Shown: positions 26,938 to 36,992 of the stretch, piece after piece
Position numbering within the stretch: position 1 is the stretch's first letter
Layout: each line of letters starts with the position of its first letter
Assembly: GCF_900543425.1 (NCBI RefSeq)
Contig: NZ_UQRQ01000006.1
Coordinates: 112,324-176,323, forward strand
Source of the DNA: an uncultured Sanguibacteroides sp.
GTDB taxonomy: Bacteria; Bacteroidota; Bacteroidia; Bacteroidales; Marinifilaceae
DNA: 64,000 bases
Reading direction: 5' to 3'
Translations under genes and position numbers: made by a program
Notes under the pieces: model-generated
Seen by the model: only the letters and a program-made list of their open reading frames with translations
Database searches by the model: none
Told to the model about the DNA's origin: nothing

Positions 26938-29274
26938 ATGAAAAAATGTTTGATTTTATTTCTGTTATTTTTTGTTTTTGAAAGTGGGAATGCCCAGCAG
27001 AAAGCGAATTATAAGTTAGCAGAAAAATTTACCCGGATGGGATTAAGCGGGGTCGTGTCGCAAAATAGTAAGCAGGTGGTTCCCCGGTATATCCATAACG
27101 GAGAAAAATTTTGGTTTGAATTCAGAACGGATGAGGGGAAGAAATTTTATTTTGTAGATCCGGAAAAAGGAGAAAAGCGTCTGCTTTTCAAGAATACGGA
27201 TATAGCCCAGGGAGTGAGTAAGTACACCCGCAGGGCTTATGACGAGAAAAATTTAGTATTGTCGGATATCGATTTCTCCAAAGATTTGTCGAAAATGACC
27301 TTTTCTATGGATGATGGAGAGTACGAGTATAACATGAAGACAAAGGCAGTAAAACAATTGCCGAAGCGGGAACAGAAGGAGGAGCCTATCAGGTATTCCT
27401 GGATGGCGTTGTCTCCGGATAGCAGTTATATTTTATACGCGAAAAATCATAACCTCTATGTCAGAGGAAGCAAATATAAAGATCAGGATACGACCGAAAT
27501 ACAATTGACAACTGACGGGGAACAGTATTTTTCCTATGCCCGGGATAACCAAAGTATGGACTCCACGGAGACGGAAATGGAGGGACGTTGGTTTAAATTT
27601 GCCGATAAGGCTTATGTTTTGCGTCGAGATCAACGGAAGGTGGAGGAGATGGCCGTAATTGACGTACTGGCTAAACCGAGACCGAAAGCCGTAAGTTACA
27701 AATACGATATGGCCGGGGCAAAAGAGTTGTCCAAATGGGAATTGTCGGTTATCGATGTGAAAAAACTCAAGGTATTGAAGATCAATGCAGATAAATGGCA
27801 GGATCAGGATATGGAAGTGTTATATACCACCAAAAAGGGGGATAAAATCTTCTTTGAGCGTTATAAGCGGAAGCGGGATGAGGTGGAACTTTGTGTTGCC
27901 GATACCGAAACCGGAGAGGTAAAAGTATTGATTCATGAGGAAGACAGACCTTATGTTGATTATCATATGCGGAATATCGTTTTCCTGAATGAAGGGAAGG
28001 ATATTCTTTACCGTTCGGAACGTACGGGATGGGCCCATTATTATCACTATGACGGAGAGGGAAATCTGAAGAATACGATTACTTCCGGAGATTGGGTGGC
28101 CGGACAAATTGCGGCAATAGATACGGTCGGCCGTACCATTTATCTGTACGCGCACGGGTATGATAAAAAGATAAATCCTTACTACTATCAGGTGGTGAAA
28201 GCCCATATTGACCGGGAAGGGGTTGTCTTGTTATCTCCCGAGGACGGTCAGCATAAGGCTACATTTTCTGACTCCAGAAAGTATTTTGTGGATACCTATT
28301 CCCGGGTAGATATGGAGCCTAAGTTTGTATTGAAAGACAATAAGGGACGGGTGATTATTTCGGAGTTGGCTAAGTCTGATTTTAGGCGAGCTTACGAAAT
28401 GGGCTGGAAGGCTCCCGAACGATTTACGGTAAAAGCAGCCGACGGTTTGACAGACCTTCATGGAATCATGTGGAAGCCGGCCGATTTTGATCCGAACAAG
28501 AAATATCCGATCATCTCTTCCGTTTATCCGGGGCCTTTCTTTGAATATGTATCAACCGGATTCAGTCTGGACGACAGCTATAATATGAAGTTGGCACAAC
28601 TTGGGTTTATCGTGGTTTCCATGGGACATCGCGGAGGAAGTCCCATGCGTGGTAAATTTTATCATCGTTACGGATACGGTAATTTAAGGGATTATCCTTT
28701 GGCAGACGATAAATACGCTATCGAACAATTAGCAGATCGTTACTCTTTTATCGATATCACGAAAGTCGGTATTTTCGGACATTCCGGCGGCGGCTTTATG
28801 TCTACGGCCGCTATCTGTACGTATCCCGATTTCTATAAAGCTGCGGTTTCTTCTTCGGGAAACCATGATAATAATATCTACAATAACGGTTGGGTAGAAA
28901 TTCATCACGGGGTGAGAGAGACGAAAGAGGTGATCAAGGATAGTATTAACGGAGACCGGGACGTTTCGGAATTCAGCGTAAAGGTTCCGACCAATATGGA
29001 ACTTGCGAAAAATCTGAAAGGACATCTTTTGCTGGTAACAGGGGATATGGATAAAAATGTTAACCCGGCCCATACCTTACGTATGGTGAATGCCTTAATA
29101 GAAGCCGGAAAAAACTTCGATATGCTGGTATTACCCGGAAAAGGTCATGGATACGGGAATGACGATCATTTCTTTGAGCGGAAATTATGGTATCATTTTG
29201 CCAAATATTTGTTAGGTGATACGACTGCCGATTATTTTGGAGATATAGATCAATATAAAGAAACAGAAAATTGA
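26938..29274 (+). CDS. Exported S9 (DPP-IV-like) serine peptidase, copy 1
   Basis: The ATG at 26938 (MKKCLILF) starts a signal peptide cleaved near GNAQQKANY, giving 778 residues. An N-terminal beta-propeller (about 40-480) is followed by an alpha/beta hydrolase with Ser616 in GHSGGGF, Asp705 in GDMDKNV and His737 in GKGHGYG. Family members remove dipeptides from peptide N-termini in the periplasm. It is the first of three tandem paralogues, each with the same mature start QQKANY. The next gene begins 5 nt after the stop. Its propeller and the entrance-loop sequence differ from its neighbours, suggesting different substrate preference. Confidence 0.92.
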   Translation: MKKCLILFLLFFVFESGNAQQKANYKLAEKFTRMGLSGVVSQNSKQVVPRYIHNGEKFWFEFRTDEGKKFYFVDPEKGEKRLLFKNTDIAQGVSKYTRRAYDEKNLVLSDIDFSKDLSKMTFSMDDGEYEYNMKTKAVKQLPKREQKEEPIRYSWMALSPDSSYILYAKNHNLYVRGSKYKDQDTTEIQLTTDGEQYFSYARDNQSMDSTETEMEGRWFKFADKAYVLRRDQRKVEEMAVIDVLAKPRPKAVSYKYDMAGAKELSKWELSVIDVKKLKVLKINADKWQDQDMEVLYTTKKGDKIFFERYKRKRDEVELCVADTETGEVKVLIHEEDRPYVDYHMRNIVFLNEGKDILYRSERTGWAHYYHYDGEGNLKNTITSGDWVAGQIAAIDTVGRTIYLYAHGYDKKINPYYYQVVKAHIDREGVVLLSPEDGQHKATFSDSRKYFVDTYSRVDMEPKFVLKDNKGRVIISELAKSDFRRAYEMGWKAPERFTVKAADGLTDLHGIMWKPADFDPNKKYPIISSVYPGPFFEYVSTGFSLDDSYNMKLAQLGFIVVSMGHRGGSPMRGKFYHRYGYGNLRDYPLADDKYAIEQLADRYSFIDITKVGIFGHSGGGFMSTAAICTYPDFYKAAVSSSGNHDNNIYNNGWVEIHHGVRETKEVIKDSINGDRDVSEFSVKVPTNMELAKNLKGHLLLVTGDMDKNVNPAHTLRMVNALIEAGKNFDMLVLPGKGHGYGNDDHFFERKLWYHFAKYLLGDTTADYFGDIDQYKETEN

Positions 29275-29279
29275 AAATA

Positions 29280-31601
29280 ATGATAAAGAATATAGCGCTG
29301 TGGGTACTGCTTTTAGCGAGTCTTACCCTTTCTGCCCAACAAAAGGCAAATTATAAATTGGCGGATCGTTTTACGTTTAAAAATTTCCGGTATGCCGATC
29401 GGAATAGTCTGTCTATTTATCCGGAATTTATTAATGACGGGGATTGTTTCTGGTTTTCTTTTACCACGGAAGAGGGTAAAAAATATTATTATGTGGATCC
29501 TGCCAAACGGGAAAAACGATTGTTATTCGACACGGAAAAGTTGTTGGGACAATTAAGCGAAGAGACCCGTAAGGCATACGATGCCAAAGACTTTAATCTT
29601 CAGGGAATGAACTTTGATAAAAAAGGGACTTCCTTCACCTTTGTTTTTGAAAAAAACAAATACCGTTATGATATGAAGACAGAGTTGATTGAAAAAATGG
29701 ATACTGTGATCAGTAAGGGCTGGGGAGAATCTTGGAAAAAATATTCTCCGGATAGTTCTTATATCCTTTATGCCAAGAATCATAATCTGTTTCTGATGGG
29801 GAATAAGGAGAAAGGAAAAGATACGACCGCCATACAACTGACGAAGGACGGAGAAAAATATTATACTTACGCGAAAGAGGAAGCGGATACGTTTCCTACC
29901 GCTCCCGTTGCGGTATGGTTGAAAGATTCCAAAAGAATCTATGCTGTCCGCGAGGATATGAGGGACATGAAGGAGATGGCTATTGTGGATGTGCTGGCAG
30001 AGCCTCGTCCGAAGTTGAAAACCTATAAATATTCAATGCCGGGAGATCAGGAAGCCGGACGTACGGAGATGGTGATCATCGATGTGGAGACAAAAGAGAT
30101 TAAAAAGGTCGATATCCAGAAATGGAACGGGGAGTATTTTTCCGTTTTACATACTTCCAAGAACGGCGATAAGATTTATTTCGAGCGTCGTCCCCGGACA
30201 TTCGACGAACAGGAGGTAGGTGTAGTGGACACAAAGACAGGAGAAGTAAAAGTGCTGATTCACGAAATCGATAAGCCTTTTATGGATTATAAGATGGCTA
30301 ATATCCTGTTTTTGAATGATGGAAAAGATATTATTTATCGCTCGGAACGTACCGGATGGGGGCACTACTATCTTTACGATGAGAACGGTAATTTCAAACA
30401 TGCCATTACCTCGGGTGCTTGGGTTGCCGGACCGGTATCGGATGTAGATACTGTCGGACGTACTCTTTATTTTTATGGTTTGGGGATAGATAAAAATATA
30501 GATCCTTATTATTATACCTTGTGTAAGGTGGATATCGATAAGCCTGGAAGCGTGAAGCAGTTGACTTTTGAAAATGCGACTCATATGGTTCATTTCCCGA
30601 AGTCTTATAAATATTTCGTGGATACTTATAACCGGGTAGATATGGTTCCCCGGATAGTCTTAAAGAATAGAAACGGAAAAGAGTTGATGGAATTGGCAAA
30701 ACCGGATATCCGGAGAGCTGTGGAGATGGGCTGGAAAGCTCCTGAAAGGTTTAAGGTAAAAGCTGCCGACGGTGTAACCGATTTGTACGGGGTGATGTGG
30801 AAGCCTTTTGATTTTGACTCCACGAAGCAGTATCCGATTATTTCTTCGGTTTATCCCGGACCGTTCTACGAATATGTGCCGACCCAATTTGCCTTGTCGC
30901 ATGACGATAATACCCGGTTGGCTCAACTCGGTTTTATCGTGATTGCCGTGGGACACCGGGGGGGTACACCTATGCGGGGTAAATTTTATCATACCTATAG
31001 TCATGGCCGTTTGCGGGATTACCCTTTAGCAGATGACAAATATGCTATCGAACAATTGGCAGATCGTTATTCTTTTATCGATGGAACGAAGGTCGGAATA
31101 TACGGACATTCAGGAGGTGGTTTTATGTCTACTGCGGCCATTTGTACCTATCCCGATTTTTATAGTGCGGCCGTGTCTTCAGCCGGGAATCACGACAATA
31201 CGATTTATAATTCCTGGTGGGGAGAGGTTCATCATGGGGTAAAAGAGGAGAAAAAAGTAATTAAAGACAGTGTCAACGGTGACCGGACGGAGAGTACTTT
31301 TAAATTTAGTGTTCCCACAAATATGCAATTGGCCAAAAACTACAAGGGGGGATTATTGCTGATTCACGGTTGGGTGGACGATAATGTACATCCGGCCCAT
31401 ACCTTGCGGATGGTGGATGCCCTGATCCGGGCGAATAAAAACTTTGATATGATCATTCTACCTGCTGAAAATCATGGTTTCGGAGGCGCTGCCAATACGT
31501 TCTATGAACGGAAAATGTGGTTCCATTTTGCCAAACATCTGTTGGGGGATGAAACGGGTGATTTTTATTACGAGATAGAACAATATAAAGACCGAAAATA
31601 A
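29280..31601 (+). CDS. Exported S9 (DPP-IV-like) serine peptidase, copy 2
   Basis: The ATG at 29280 (MIKNIALW) is preferred to the TTG at 29271, which overlaps the previous stop. It encodes 773 residues with a signal peptide to TLSAQQKANY, a propeller domain, and a catalytic domain with Ser611 (GHSGGGF), Asp700 (GWVDDNV, the usual DDNV form) and His732 (ENHGFG). It is coupled to copy 1 and separated from copy 3 by a 70-nt gap that contains an 18-bp palindromic repeat. Confidence 0.92.
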   Translation: MIKNIALWVLLLASLTLSAQQKANYKLADRFTFKNFRYADRNSLSIYPEFINDGDCFWFSFTTEEGKKYYYVDPAKREKRLLFDTEKLLGQLSEETRKAYDAKDFNLQGMNFDKKGTSFTFVFEKNKYRYDMKTELIEKMDTVISKGWGESWKKYSPDSSYILYAKNHNLFLMGNKEKGKDTTAIQLTKDGEKYYTYAKEEADTFPTAPVAVWLKDSKRIYAVREDMRDMKEMAIVDVLAEPRPKLKTYKYSMPGDQEAGRTEMVIIDVETKEIKKVDIQKWNGEYFSVLHTSKNGDKIYFERRPRTFDEQEVGVVDTKTGEVKVLIHEIDKPFMDYKMANILFLNDGKDIIYRSERTGWGHYYLYDENGNFKHAITSGAWVAGPVSDVDTVGRTLYFYGLGIDKNIDPYYYTLCKVDIDKPGSVKQLTFENATHMVHFPKSYKYFVDTYNRVDMVPRIVLKNRNGKELMELAKPDIRRAVEMGWKAPERFKVKAADGVTDLYGVMWKPFDFDSTKQYPIISSVYPGPFYEYVPTQFALSHDDNTRLAQLGFIVIAVGHRGGTPMRGKFYHTYSHGRLRDYPLADDKYAIEQLADRYSFIDGTKVGIYGHSGGGFMSTAAICTYPDFYSAAVSSAGNHDNTIYNSWWGEVHHGVKEEKKVIKDSVNGDRTESTFKFSVPTNMQLAKNYKGGLLLIHGWVDDNVHPAHTLRMVDALIRANKNFDMIILPAENHGFGGAANTFYERKMWFHFAKHLLGDETGDFYYEIEQYKDRK

Positions 31602-31608
31602 TACTGAC

Positions 31609-31666
31609 GATTGTAAATTGCAGATTTTGGATTAATCTGCAATTTACAATCTGCAATTTACAATTA
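31609..31666. repeat. Intergenic palindromic repeat (AATTTACAAT family)
   Basis: Perfect 18-bp arms (31609-31626 with 31634-31651) around a 7-nt loop, plus a third unit TGCAATTTACAATTA (31652-31666). Related words occur at 3381-3460, 63510-63530 and 63600-63630, so this is a dispersed intergenic element. Here it lies between two peptidase genes and could act as a hairpin that processes or partly stops the message. Confidence 0.7.
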
Positions 31667-31671
31667 AAAGT

Positions 31672-33999
31672 ATGATACGGAGTATTTTAATTTCTATTTT
31701 ACTATGCGGGAATGTACTTGGCGGTATGGCCCAACAAAAGGCAAACTATGAGTTGGCGGAACGTTTTCGGGCTGTGACCAAGGTACCTATTGTAAAAAAT
31801 TCATTGGAAATTCGTCCCCGCTATATCAATAATACCGATCGTTTTTGGTACAGTTTCCGTACGGAAGAAGGAAACCGGTATTATTTGGTCGATCCCTCGA
31901 AAAGAAGTAAACGTTTACTCTTTGATAACGCCGAGTTACTGATGAAGATCAGTGAGATTACCCGTAAGGCTTATGGCGATAAAGAGTTGGATCTTAATTT
32001 TGAATTCGCTCCTGACGGAAAAACTATTTATTTCAATTTCGACCGGAATAATTTTGCCTATAATACGGAAACCAAAGTATTGGAGATAGAGGAGAAGATG
32101 CGAGGTTATTACTCTTCCAGTCCTTATTGGATGTATTACAGTGCGGATAGTTCCTATATGCTTTTTGCCAAAAGACACAATCTTTATGTGGTCGGTAACG
32201 CTGACAAGGGAAAAGATACGACAGAGGTACAGTTGACCTCGGACGGAGAACGTTATTATACCTTTAACCGGGAGGAGGAAGGAGAGATCGACGACCGTTT
32301 CGGCTGTTCCGCCAAATGGTTTAAACAGGGACATAAATTTTATGCGGTGAGGGAGGATTCCCGTTTGGTAAAGGAGTTGTGGCTGGTGGATGCATTAGCG
32401 AAGCCCCGTCCCCGGTTGAAAACTTACAAAGCTGAATTAGCAGGTGACGAACATGTGATCCAATACGAACTTCTGATCGGAGATGCGGATAAAGGAGAGG
32501 TGAAGAAAATAGATATAAGCCGTTGGAAGGATCAGTATATTGATGTGTTATATGCCAGCAATGATGGGAAAAGGCTTTATTTCCAACGTTACAAGAGAAC
32601 CTGGGATGAATGTGAAATCTGTTGTGTCGATACGGAAACCGGAGAGGTAAAAGTTTTGATCCATGAAGTTGATAAACCTTATCTGGACTACCAAATGAGA
32701 AGCATCTCTTTTTTAAATGACGGGAAGGAGATACTATTTCGTTCGGAACGTACAGGCTGGGGACATTATTATTTGTATGACGAGAACGGAAATCTGAAGA
32801 ATCAGGTGACTTCCGGTGCTTGGGTTGCCGGACCGATTATGAAGATCGATACGGTAAAGAGACAAATTTATTTTATCGGTTTGGGTAAAGAGAAAAATAT
32901 AGATCCTTATTACTACGTGCTATATCGAGCCGATTTGGACAGAACGAACGCGATAACCTTGTTGACTCCCGAGAATGCCACTCATGACATAAGCCTGTCT
33001 CCTTCCTGTAACTATTTTACCGATAGTTATTCGAGAGTGGATATGGAGCCTGTCAATGTGGTCCGGGATCGGAAAGGAAGAGTTATTATGGAGTTGGAAA
33101 AACCGGATTTACGCCGTCTTTATGAATTGGGTTGGAGAAAACCGGAGCGTTTTAAAGTGAAAGCGGCAGATGGAGTGACCGATTTGTATGGAACGATGTG
33201 GAAACCGGCGGATTTTGATTCGACCAAATGTTATCCGATTATCTCTTCTGTGTATCCGGGGCCTTTTTTCGAATATGTTCAGACTCGTTTTACCTTGAAT
33301 GACGATTTGAATACCCGTTTGGCACAAGTAGGTTTTATTGTGATCTCGGTAGGACATCGCGGGGGAACTCCGATGAGAGGTAAATTTTATCATACCTATG
33401 GGTATGGAAATCAGCGGGATTATCCGTTAGCGGATGATAAATATGCTATTGAACAACTGGCTGATCGTCATGCTTATATTAACGGGAAGAAAGTCGGGAT
33501 ATTCGGACATTCCGGTGGCGGTTTTATGTCTACGGCCGCTTTGTTGACTTATCCTGATTTTTATGGTGCGGCTGTATCTTCCGCGGGAAATCATGATAAT
33601 AATATCTATAATAAGGGATTCGTGGAGATCCATTACGGCGTAAAAGAGAACAAGAAGATTGTTCGGGATAGTGTCAATGGAGATCGGGAGGAAATTACGT
33701 TTACGACTAAGAGTAAGAGTAACGCGGAGTTGGCGAAAAATTATAAGGGAGGATTATTGATCGTTACCGGAGATATGGATAAAACGGTTCACCCGTCACA
33801 TACGTTACGGGTGGTGGATGCCTTAATTAAAGCGGGAAAGAACTTCGATATGTTGGTATTACCAGGCAATACGCATGGTTTTAGCGGAGAGGCAGAAGAT
33901 TTCTTTGAACGGAAATTATGGTTCCATTTCGCCAAGCATCTTCTGGAGGATGACTCTGCTGATTACGAGGGTGATATCAATTATTTTATGAAACGTTAA
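31672..33999 (+). CDS. Exported S9 (DPP-IV-like) serine peptidase, copy 3
   Basis: A 775-residue protein with a signal peptide to GGMAQQKANY, a propeller, then a catalytic domain with Ser614 (GHSGGGF), Asp703 (GDMDKTV) and His735 (GNTHGFS). Its Asp context matches copy 1 while its propeller is closer to copy 2 by eye, consistent with successive tandem duplication. The ATG directly follows the palindromic repeat. A strong hairpin follows the stop, ending the S9 trio. Confidence 0.92.
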   Translation: MIRSILISILLCGNVLGGMAQQKANYELAERFRAVTKVPIVKNSLEIRPRYINNTDRFWYSFRTEEGNRYYLVDPSKRSKRLLFDNAELLMKISEITRKAYGDKELDLNFEFAPDGKTIYFNFDRNNFAYNTETKVLEIEEKMRGYYSSSPYWMYYSADSSYMLFAKRHNLYVVGNADKGKDTTEVQLTSDGERYYTFNREEEGEIDDRFGCSAKWFKQGHKFYAVREDSRLVKELWLVDALAKPRPRLKTYKAELAGDEHVIQYELLIGDADKGEVKKIDISRWKDQYIDVLYASNDGKRLYFQRYKRTWDECEICCVDTETGEVKVLIHEVDKPYLDYQMRSISFLNDGKEILFRSERTGWGHYYLYDENGNLKNQVTSGAWVAGPIMKIDTVKRQIYFIGLGKEKNIDPYYYVLYRADLDRTNAITLLTPENATHDISLSPSCNYFTDSYSRVDMEPVNVVRDRKGRVIMELEKPDLRRLYELGWRKPERFKVKAADGVTDLYGTMWKPADFDSTKCYPIISSVYPGPFFEYVQTRFTLNDDLNTRLAQVGFIVISVGHRGGTPMRGKFYHTYGYGNQRDYPLADDKYAIEQLADRHAYINGKKVGIFGHSGGGFMSTAALLTYPDFYGAAVSSAGNHDNNIYNKGFVEIHYGVKENKKIVRDSVNGDREEITFTTKSKSNAELAKNYKGGLLIVTGDMDKTVHPSHTLRVVDALIKAGKNFDMLVLPGNTHGFSGEAEDFFERKLWFHFAKHLLEDDSADYEGDINYFMKR

Positions 34000-34027
34000 T
34001 GTTTGTAGGGGGGATATATAGCTATGA

Positions 34028-34064
34028 GGTTAACCGGGAATTCACTTCCCGGTTAACCGCTGTT
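34028..34064 (+). terminator. Terminator after the three S9 genes
   Basis: A perfect 13-bp stem (34028-34040 with 34046-34058, arm GGTTAACCGGGAA) and 5-nt loop are followed by GCTGTTTT. The rest of the 286-nt gap to 34286 shows the TGTACTATATTTTAAACC leader motif (34254-34271) just before the next gene and no clear promoter. Confidence 0.7.
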
Positions 34065-34285
34065 TTCCCATGACTCATTTTGTTATAAGTTTAACGGAAT
34101 CGGGATTGTTTGTTAAACTTATGTTATATATGTTACATTGCAAGCTTGTCTGAATTAAAATTATTTCATTTGTATAATAAGTTGTGATGTCGGATGTGTA
34201 TGGAGAAAGGGGTCTACCAAGGGCATACGGCATGACAAATCGAATAATTATTGTGTACTATATTTTAAACCAAAATTAATTTATT

Positions 34286-36916
34286 ATGAGACTGAAAACT
34301 ATCGTTTTTGTTGTTATCGGTCTTTTCTTGATGCAAAGTAGTGTGACTTTTGCAGGAGAAAGGAAGAAAAAGAAATCGAAGGGAGAGAAAGTTGAAGTAA
34401 AGAAAGAGTCTGCCTATGACAAATTATTTAAAGGGCAGAAGTGCGAGACCGTAAAGGGAATGATTACCATTCACAAAATGGACGGGAAAGTTTATTTTGA
34501 ATTTCCATTGAATTTATTGAATAAGGATATGCTATTGGGATCAACAATTACCAAAATTACCAATAACGGTTTTGGTAGTGTCGGAGAAAAACCGTACGAT
34601 CCTTTACACATCACTTTTGTAAAAAGAGATTCTGCCGTGAATCTTTGTGCCGTTAATACCAATTACACGACCAAAGACAAAAACATCGGGAAACGGATTG
34701 AGGAGAGTACGATCCCTGCCGTTATGCAGACCTTTAAAATTATGGCTTACAACGCCGATAGTACGGCTGTCGTATTCGACGTGACTGATTATTTCCTTTC
34801 CAATGAGGATAATATCGGACCGTTCTCACCGTATGCACCTATTTTATATCGTCGTCGTTTAGAGAAAGAGTTTAAAAAACAGGATTCTCAGATTACCGGA
34901 ATCAAAGCCTATGCTGATAATGTTAGCGTGGAGTCTTCATTGAACTACGTTATCAGCGTAAGCGATCAACGTTATTATTATATTTATAAAGCTCCGTTTA
35001 ATGCCGTAATGACCCGGAGCATTATCCTGTTGCCGGAAGAGCAGATGCGTCCCCGTTACGCCGACCCCCGTATTGGTATCTTCGTGGGAGGTCGTTCCGA
35101 GTTTACGAGTGACGGTTCCGGTATACAGCCTCGTTATTTCGCTAATCGGTGGAGATTAGAGCCTTCTGATGTGGAAGCCTATAAGAGAGGAGAATTAGTG
35201 GAGCCGGTGAAACCGATCGTGTTCTACGTGGACAATACTTTCCCGGAAGCTTGGCGTAAATACATCAAAGAGGGCGTAGAGCAATGGCAGGCAGCCTTCG
35301 AAGCTATCGGCTTCAAAAATGCGATTATCGCCAAAGATTTTCCCACGGATGATCCTGAATTTGATCCGGATAATTTAAAATATTCTTGTGTACGTTATTC
35401 TCCTTCCTGGACGGCTAACGCTATGGGACCCTCTTGGACGGATCCCCGTACCGGAGAGATTTTAAATGCTTCTGTTTATTTATATCATAACCTGATCGAA
35501 TTGGTACAGAACTGGCGTTTCATTCAGGGGGGACCTGCTGATCCTGCTGTTCGTAAAATGGTGTTGGATGAAGAGACTTTAGGCGATTGTATCCATTATG
35601 TGGTAGCTCACGAAATCGGTCACTGTTTGTCATTGATGCATAACATGGGATCTTCTTCTGCTATTCCGGTAGATTCGTTACGTTCTCCGTCATTTACTCA
35701 AAAATACGGAACGACATACTCCATTATGGATTATGCCCGTAATAATTATGTAGCACAGCCGGGAGATGCTGAACGGGGTGTGAAAATGACTCCTCCTGAC
35801 TTGGGTGTTTATGATATGTACGCTATTCATTGGTTGTATACTCCAATATTTGAAGCAAAAACATCTGAAGAGGAAGTACCCGTATTGGATAAATGGATTA
35901 CAGAGAAATCCAATGATCCGGTTTATCGTTACGGAAAACAACAGATCAATTATCGGATTGACCCGAGTGCAATGGAAGAAGATTTGGGTGACGATGCCGT
36001 AAAAGCTGCTACTTACGGTGTGAAGAACTTAAAGTACTTGATGAAGAACCTGAACAATTGGATCGGTGATGAAGATAAGGATTTCCGTTTCCGTGAGAAT
36101 ATATATAATGAAGTGATTTATCAATATTTCCGTTATATCAATCACGTGATTTTCAATATCGGAGGTATCTATTTGAATGAGCGTTACGCGCAGGATGCAC
36201 GTCCGAGCTATAAATCCGTGGAGACAGAGAAACAAAAACGGGCCACCCAATTTATGTTGGCTCAATTGAAGGATCTGTCCTGGTTGAACGACCAAGCTTT
36301 GTTGAAAAACTTCGAGATTCGCAGCAATATTATTTCCGATATGGAAGATGCTATCTGGGAGGGTTTGACCAAACGTTTCGGTGCCGTTGCCATGAGTGCG
36401 GACAAGGCAGAAAAGAATCCTTATACTCAAAAGGATTATATGAAAGATTTGATGAACTTCGTATGGGCTCCTACCAAACAAGGCAAATCATTGAGTAATA
36501 TTGAGAAAAAATTGCAATTGAACTTTGTCTCTTTCACGATCGGAAATACCGGAATAAATATGATGAGAGGTAACTCGTTGAGTTTCCATGCCGAAGACCT
36601 GATGATTCCGGTACCTGAATACATAAAAGAGAAGAGCCGTGAAATGTACGGTGATGTCTCCGAACATTGGATGGGTATGTTCACGAACAAGAAAGAGATG
36701 AGCCATGACGATGTACAATGTGGTGGCGCGGAAAAACAAGGTTTTGGTTGGTACGTGAGTGTTACTCCTCCTTACGAACCGTTGGAGCATCTTTATTTCG
36801 ATGCTTTGCAAAATACGTTAACTCTATTAAAGAGTAAAGCGAATACCGGAAATGCTGATACCCGTCAACATTACAAATTGTTGATCTACAAAATAGAACA
36901 AGCGCTTAAAAAATAA
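34286..36916 (+). CDS. Exported zinc-dependent metalloprotease (DUF5117/DUF5118/DUF4953 architecture), active copy
   Basis: An 876-residue protein. It has a signal peptide (to about FAGERKKKK), a short lysine-rich linker, the N-terminal DUF5118-like segment (SAYDKLFKG), the central DUF5117 region and a metzincin-like catalytic domain. The zinc motif is HEIGHCLSLMH (H442, E443, H446, H452), with a Met-turn-like YSIMDYA about 40 residues later. It is expected to be periplasmic or surface exposed and to cut proteins. A paralogue lacking these ligands follows 76 nt later (36993). It lies behind the terminator of the S9 trio, so it probably has its own promoter. Confidence 0.92.
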   Translation: MRLKTIVFVVIGLFLMQSSVTFAGERKKKKSKGEKVEVKKESAYDKLFKGQKCETVKGMITIHKMDGKVYFEFPLNLLNKDMLLGSTITKITNNGFGSVGEKPYDPLHITFVKRDSAVNLCAVNTNYTTKDKNIGKRIEESTIPAVMQTFKIMAYNADSTAVVFDVTDYFLSNEDNIGPFSPYAPILYRRRLEKEFKKQDSQITGIKAYADNVSVESSLNYVISVSDQRYYYIYKAPFNAVMTRSIILLPEEQMRPRYADPRIGIFVGGRSEFTSDGSGIQPRYFANRWRLEPSDVEAYKRGELVEPVKPIVFYVDNTFPEAWRKYIKEGVEQWQAAFEAIGFKNAIIAKDFPTDDPEFDPDNLKYSCVRYSPSWTANAMGPSWTDPRTGEILNASVYLYHNLIELVQNWRFIQGGPADPAVRKMVLDEETLGDCIHYVVAHEIGHCLSLMHNMGSSSAIPVDSLRSPSFTQKYGTTYSIMDYARNNYVAQPGDAERGVKMTPPDLGVYDMYAIHWLYTPIFEAKTSEEEVPVLDKWITEKSNDPVYRYGKQQINYRIDPSAMEEDLGDDAVKAATYGVKNLKYLMKNLNNWIGDEDKDFRFRENIYNEVIYQYFRYINHVIFNIGGIYLNERYAQDARPSYKSVETEKQKRATQFMLAQLKDLSWLNDQALLKNFEIRSNIISDMEDAIWEGLTKRFGAVAMSADKAEKNPYTQKDYMKDLMNFVWAPTKQGKSLSNIEKKLQLNFVSFTIGNTGINMMRGNSLSFHAEDLMIPVPEYIKEKSREMYGDVSEHWMGMFTNKKEMSHDDVQCGGAEKQGFGWYVSVTPPYEPLEHLYFDALQNTLTLLKSKANTGNADTRQHYKLLIYKIEQALKK

Positions 36917-36927
36917 TTTGCGATAGA

Positions 36928-36966
36928 AGATCCGGATTGCGGTATATACACCGTAATCCGGGATCT
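36928..36966 (+). promoter_or_regulatory. Imperfect hairpin between the two metalloprotease genes
   Basis: 36928-36943 pairs with 36950-36966 (AGATCCGGATT against AATCCGGGATCT) with one bulge. It sits in the 76-nt gap; no T-run follows, so it may be a processing site or partial terminator. Confidence 0.45.
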
Positions 36967-36992
36967 GAAATCATGAATCTAAAGTTTGATAT

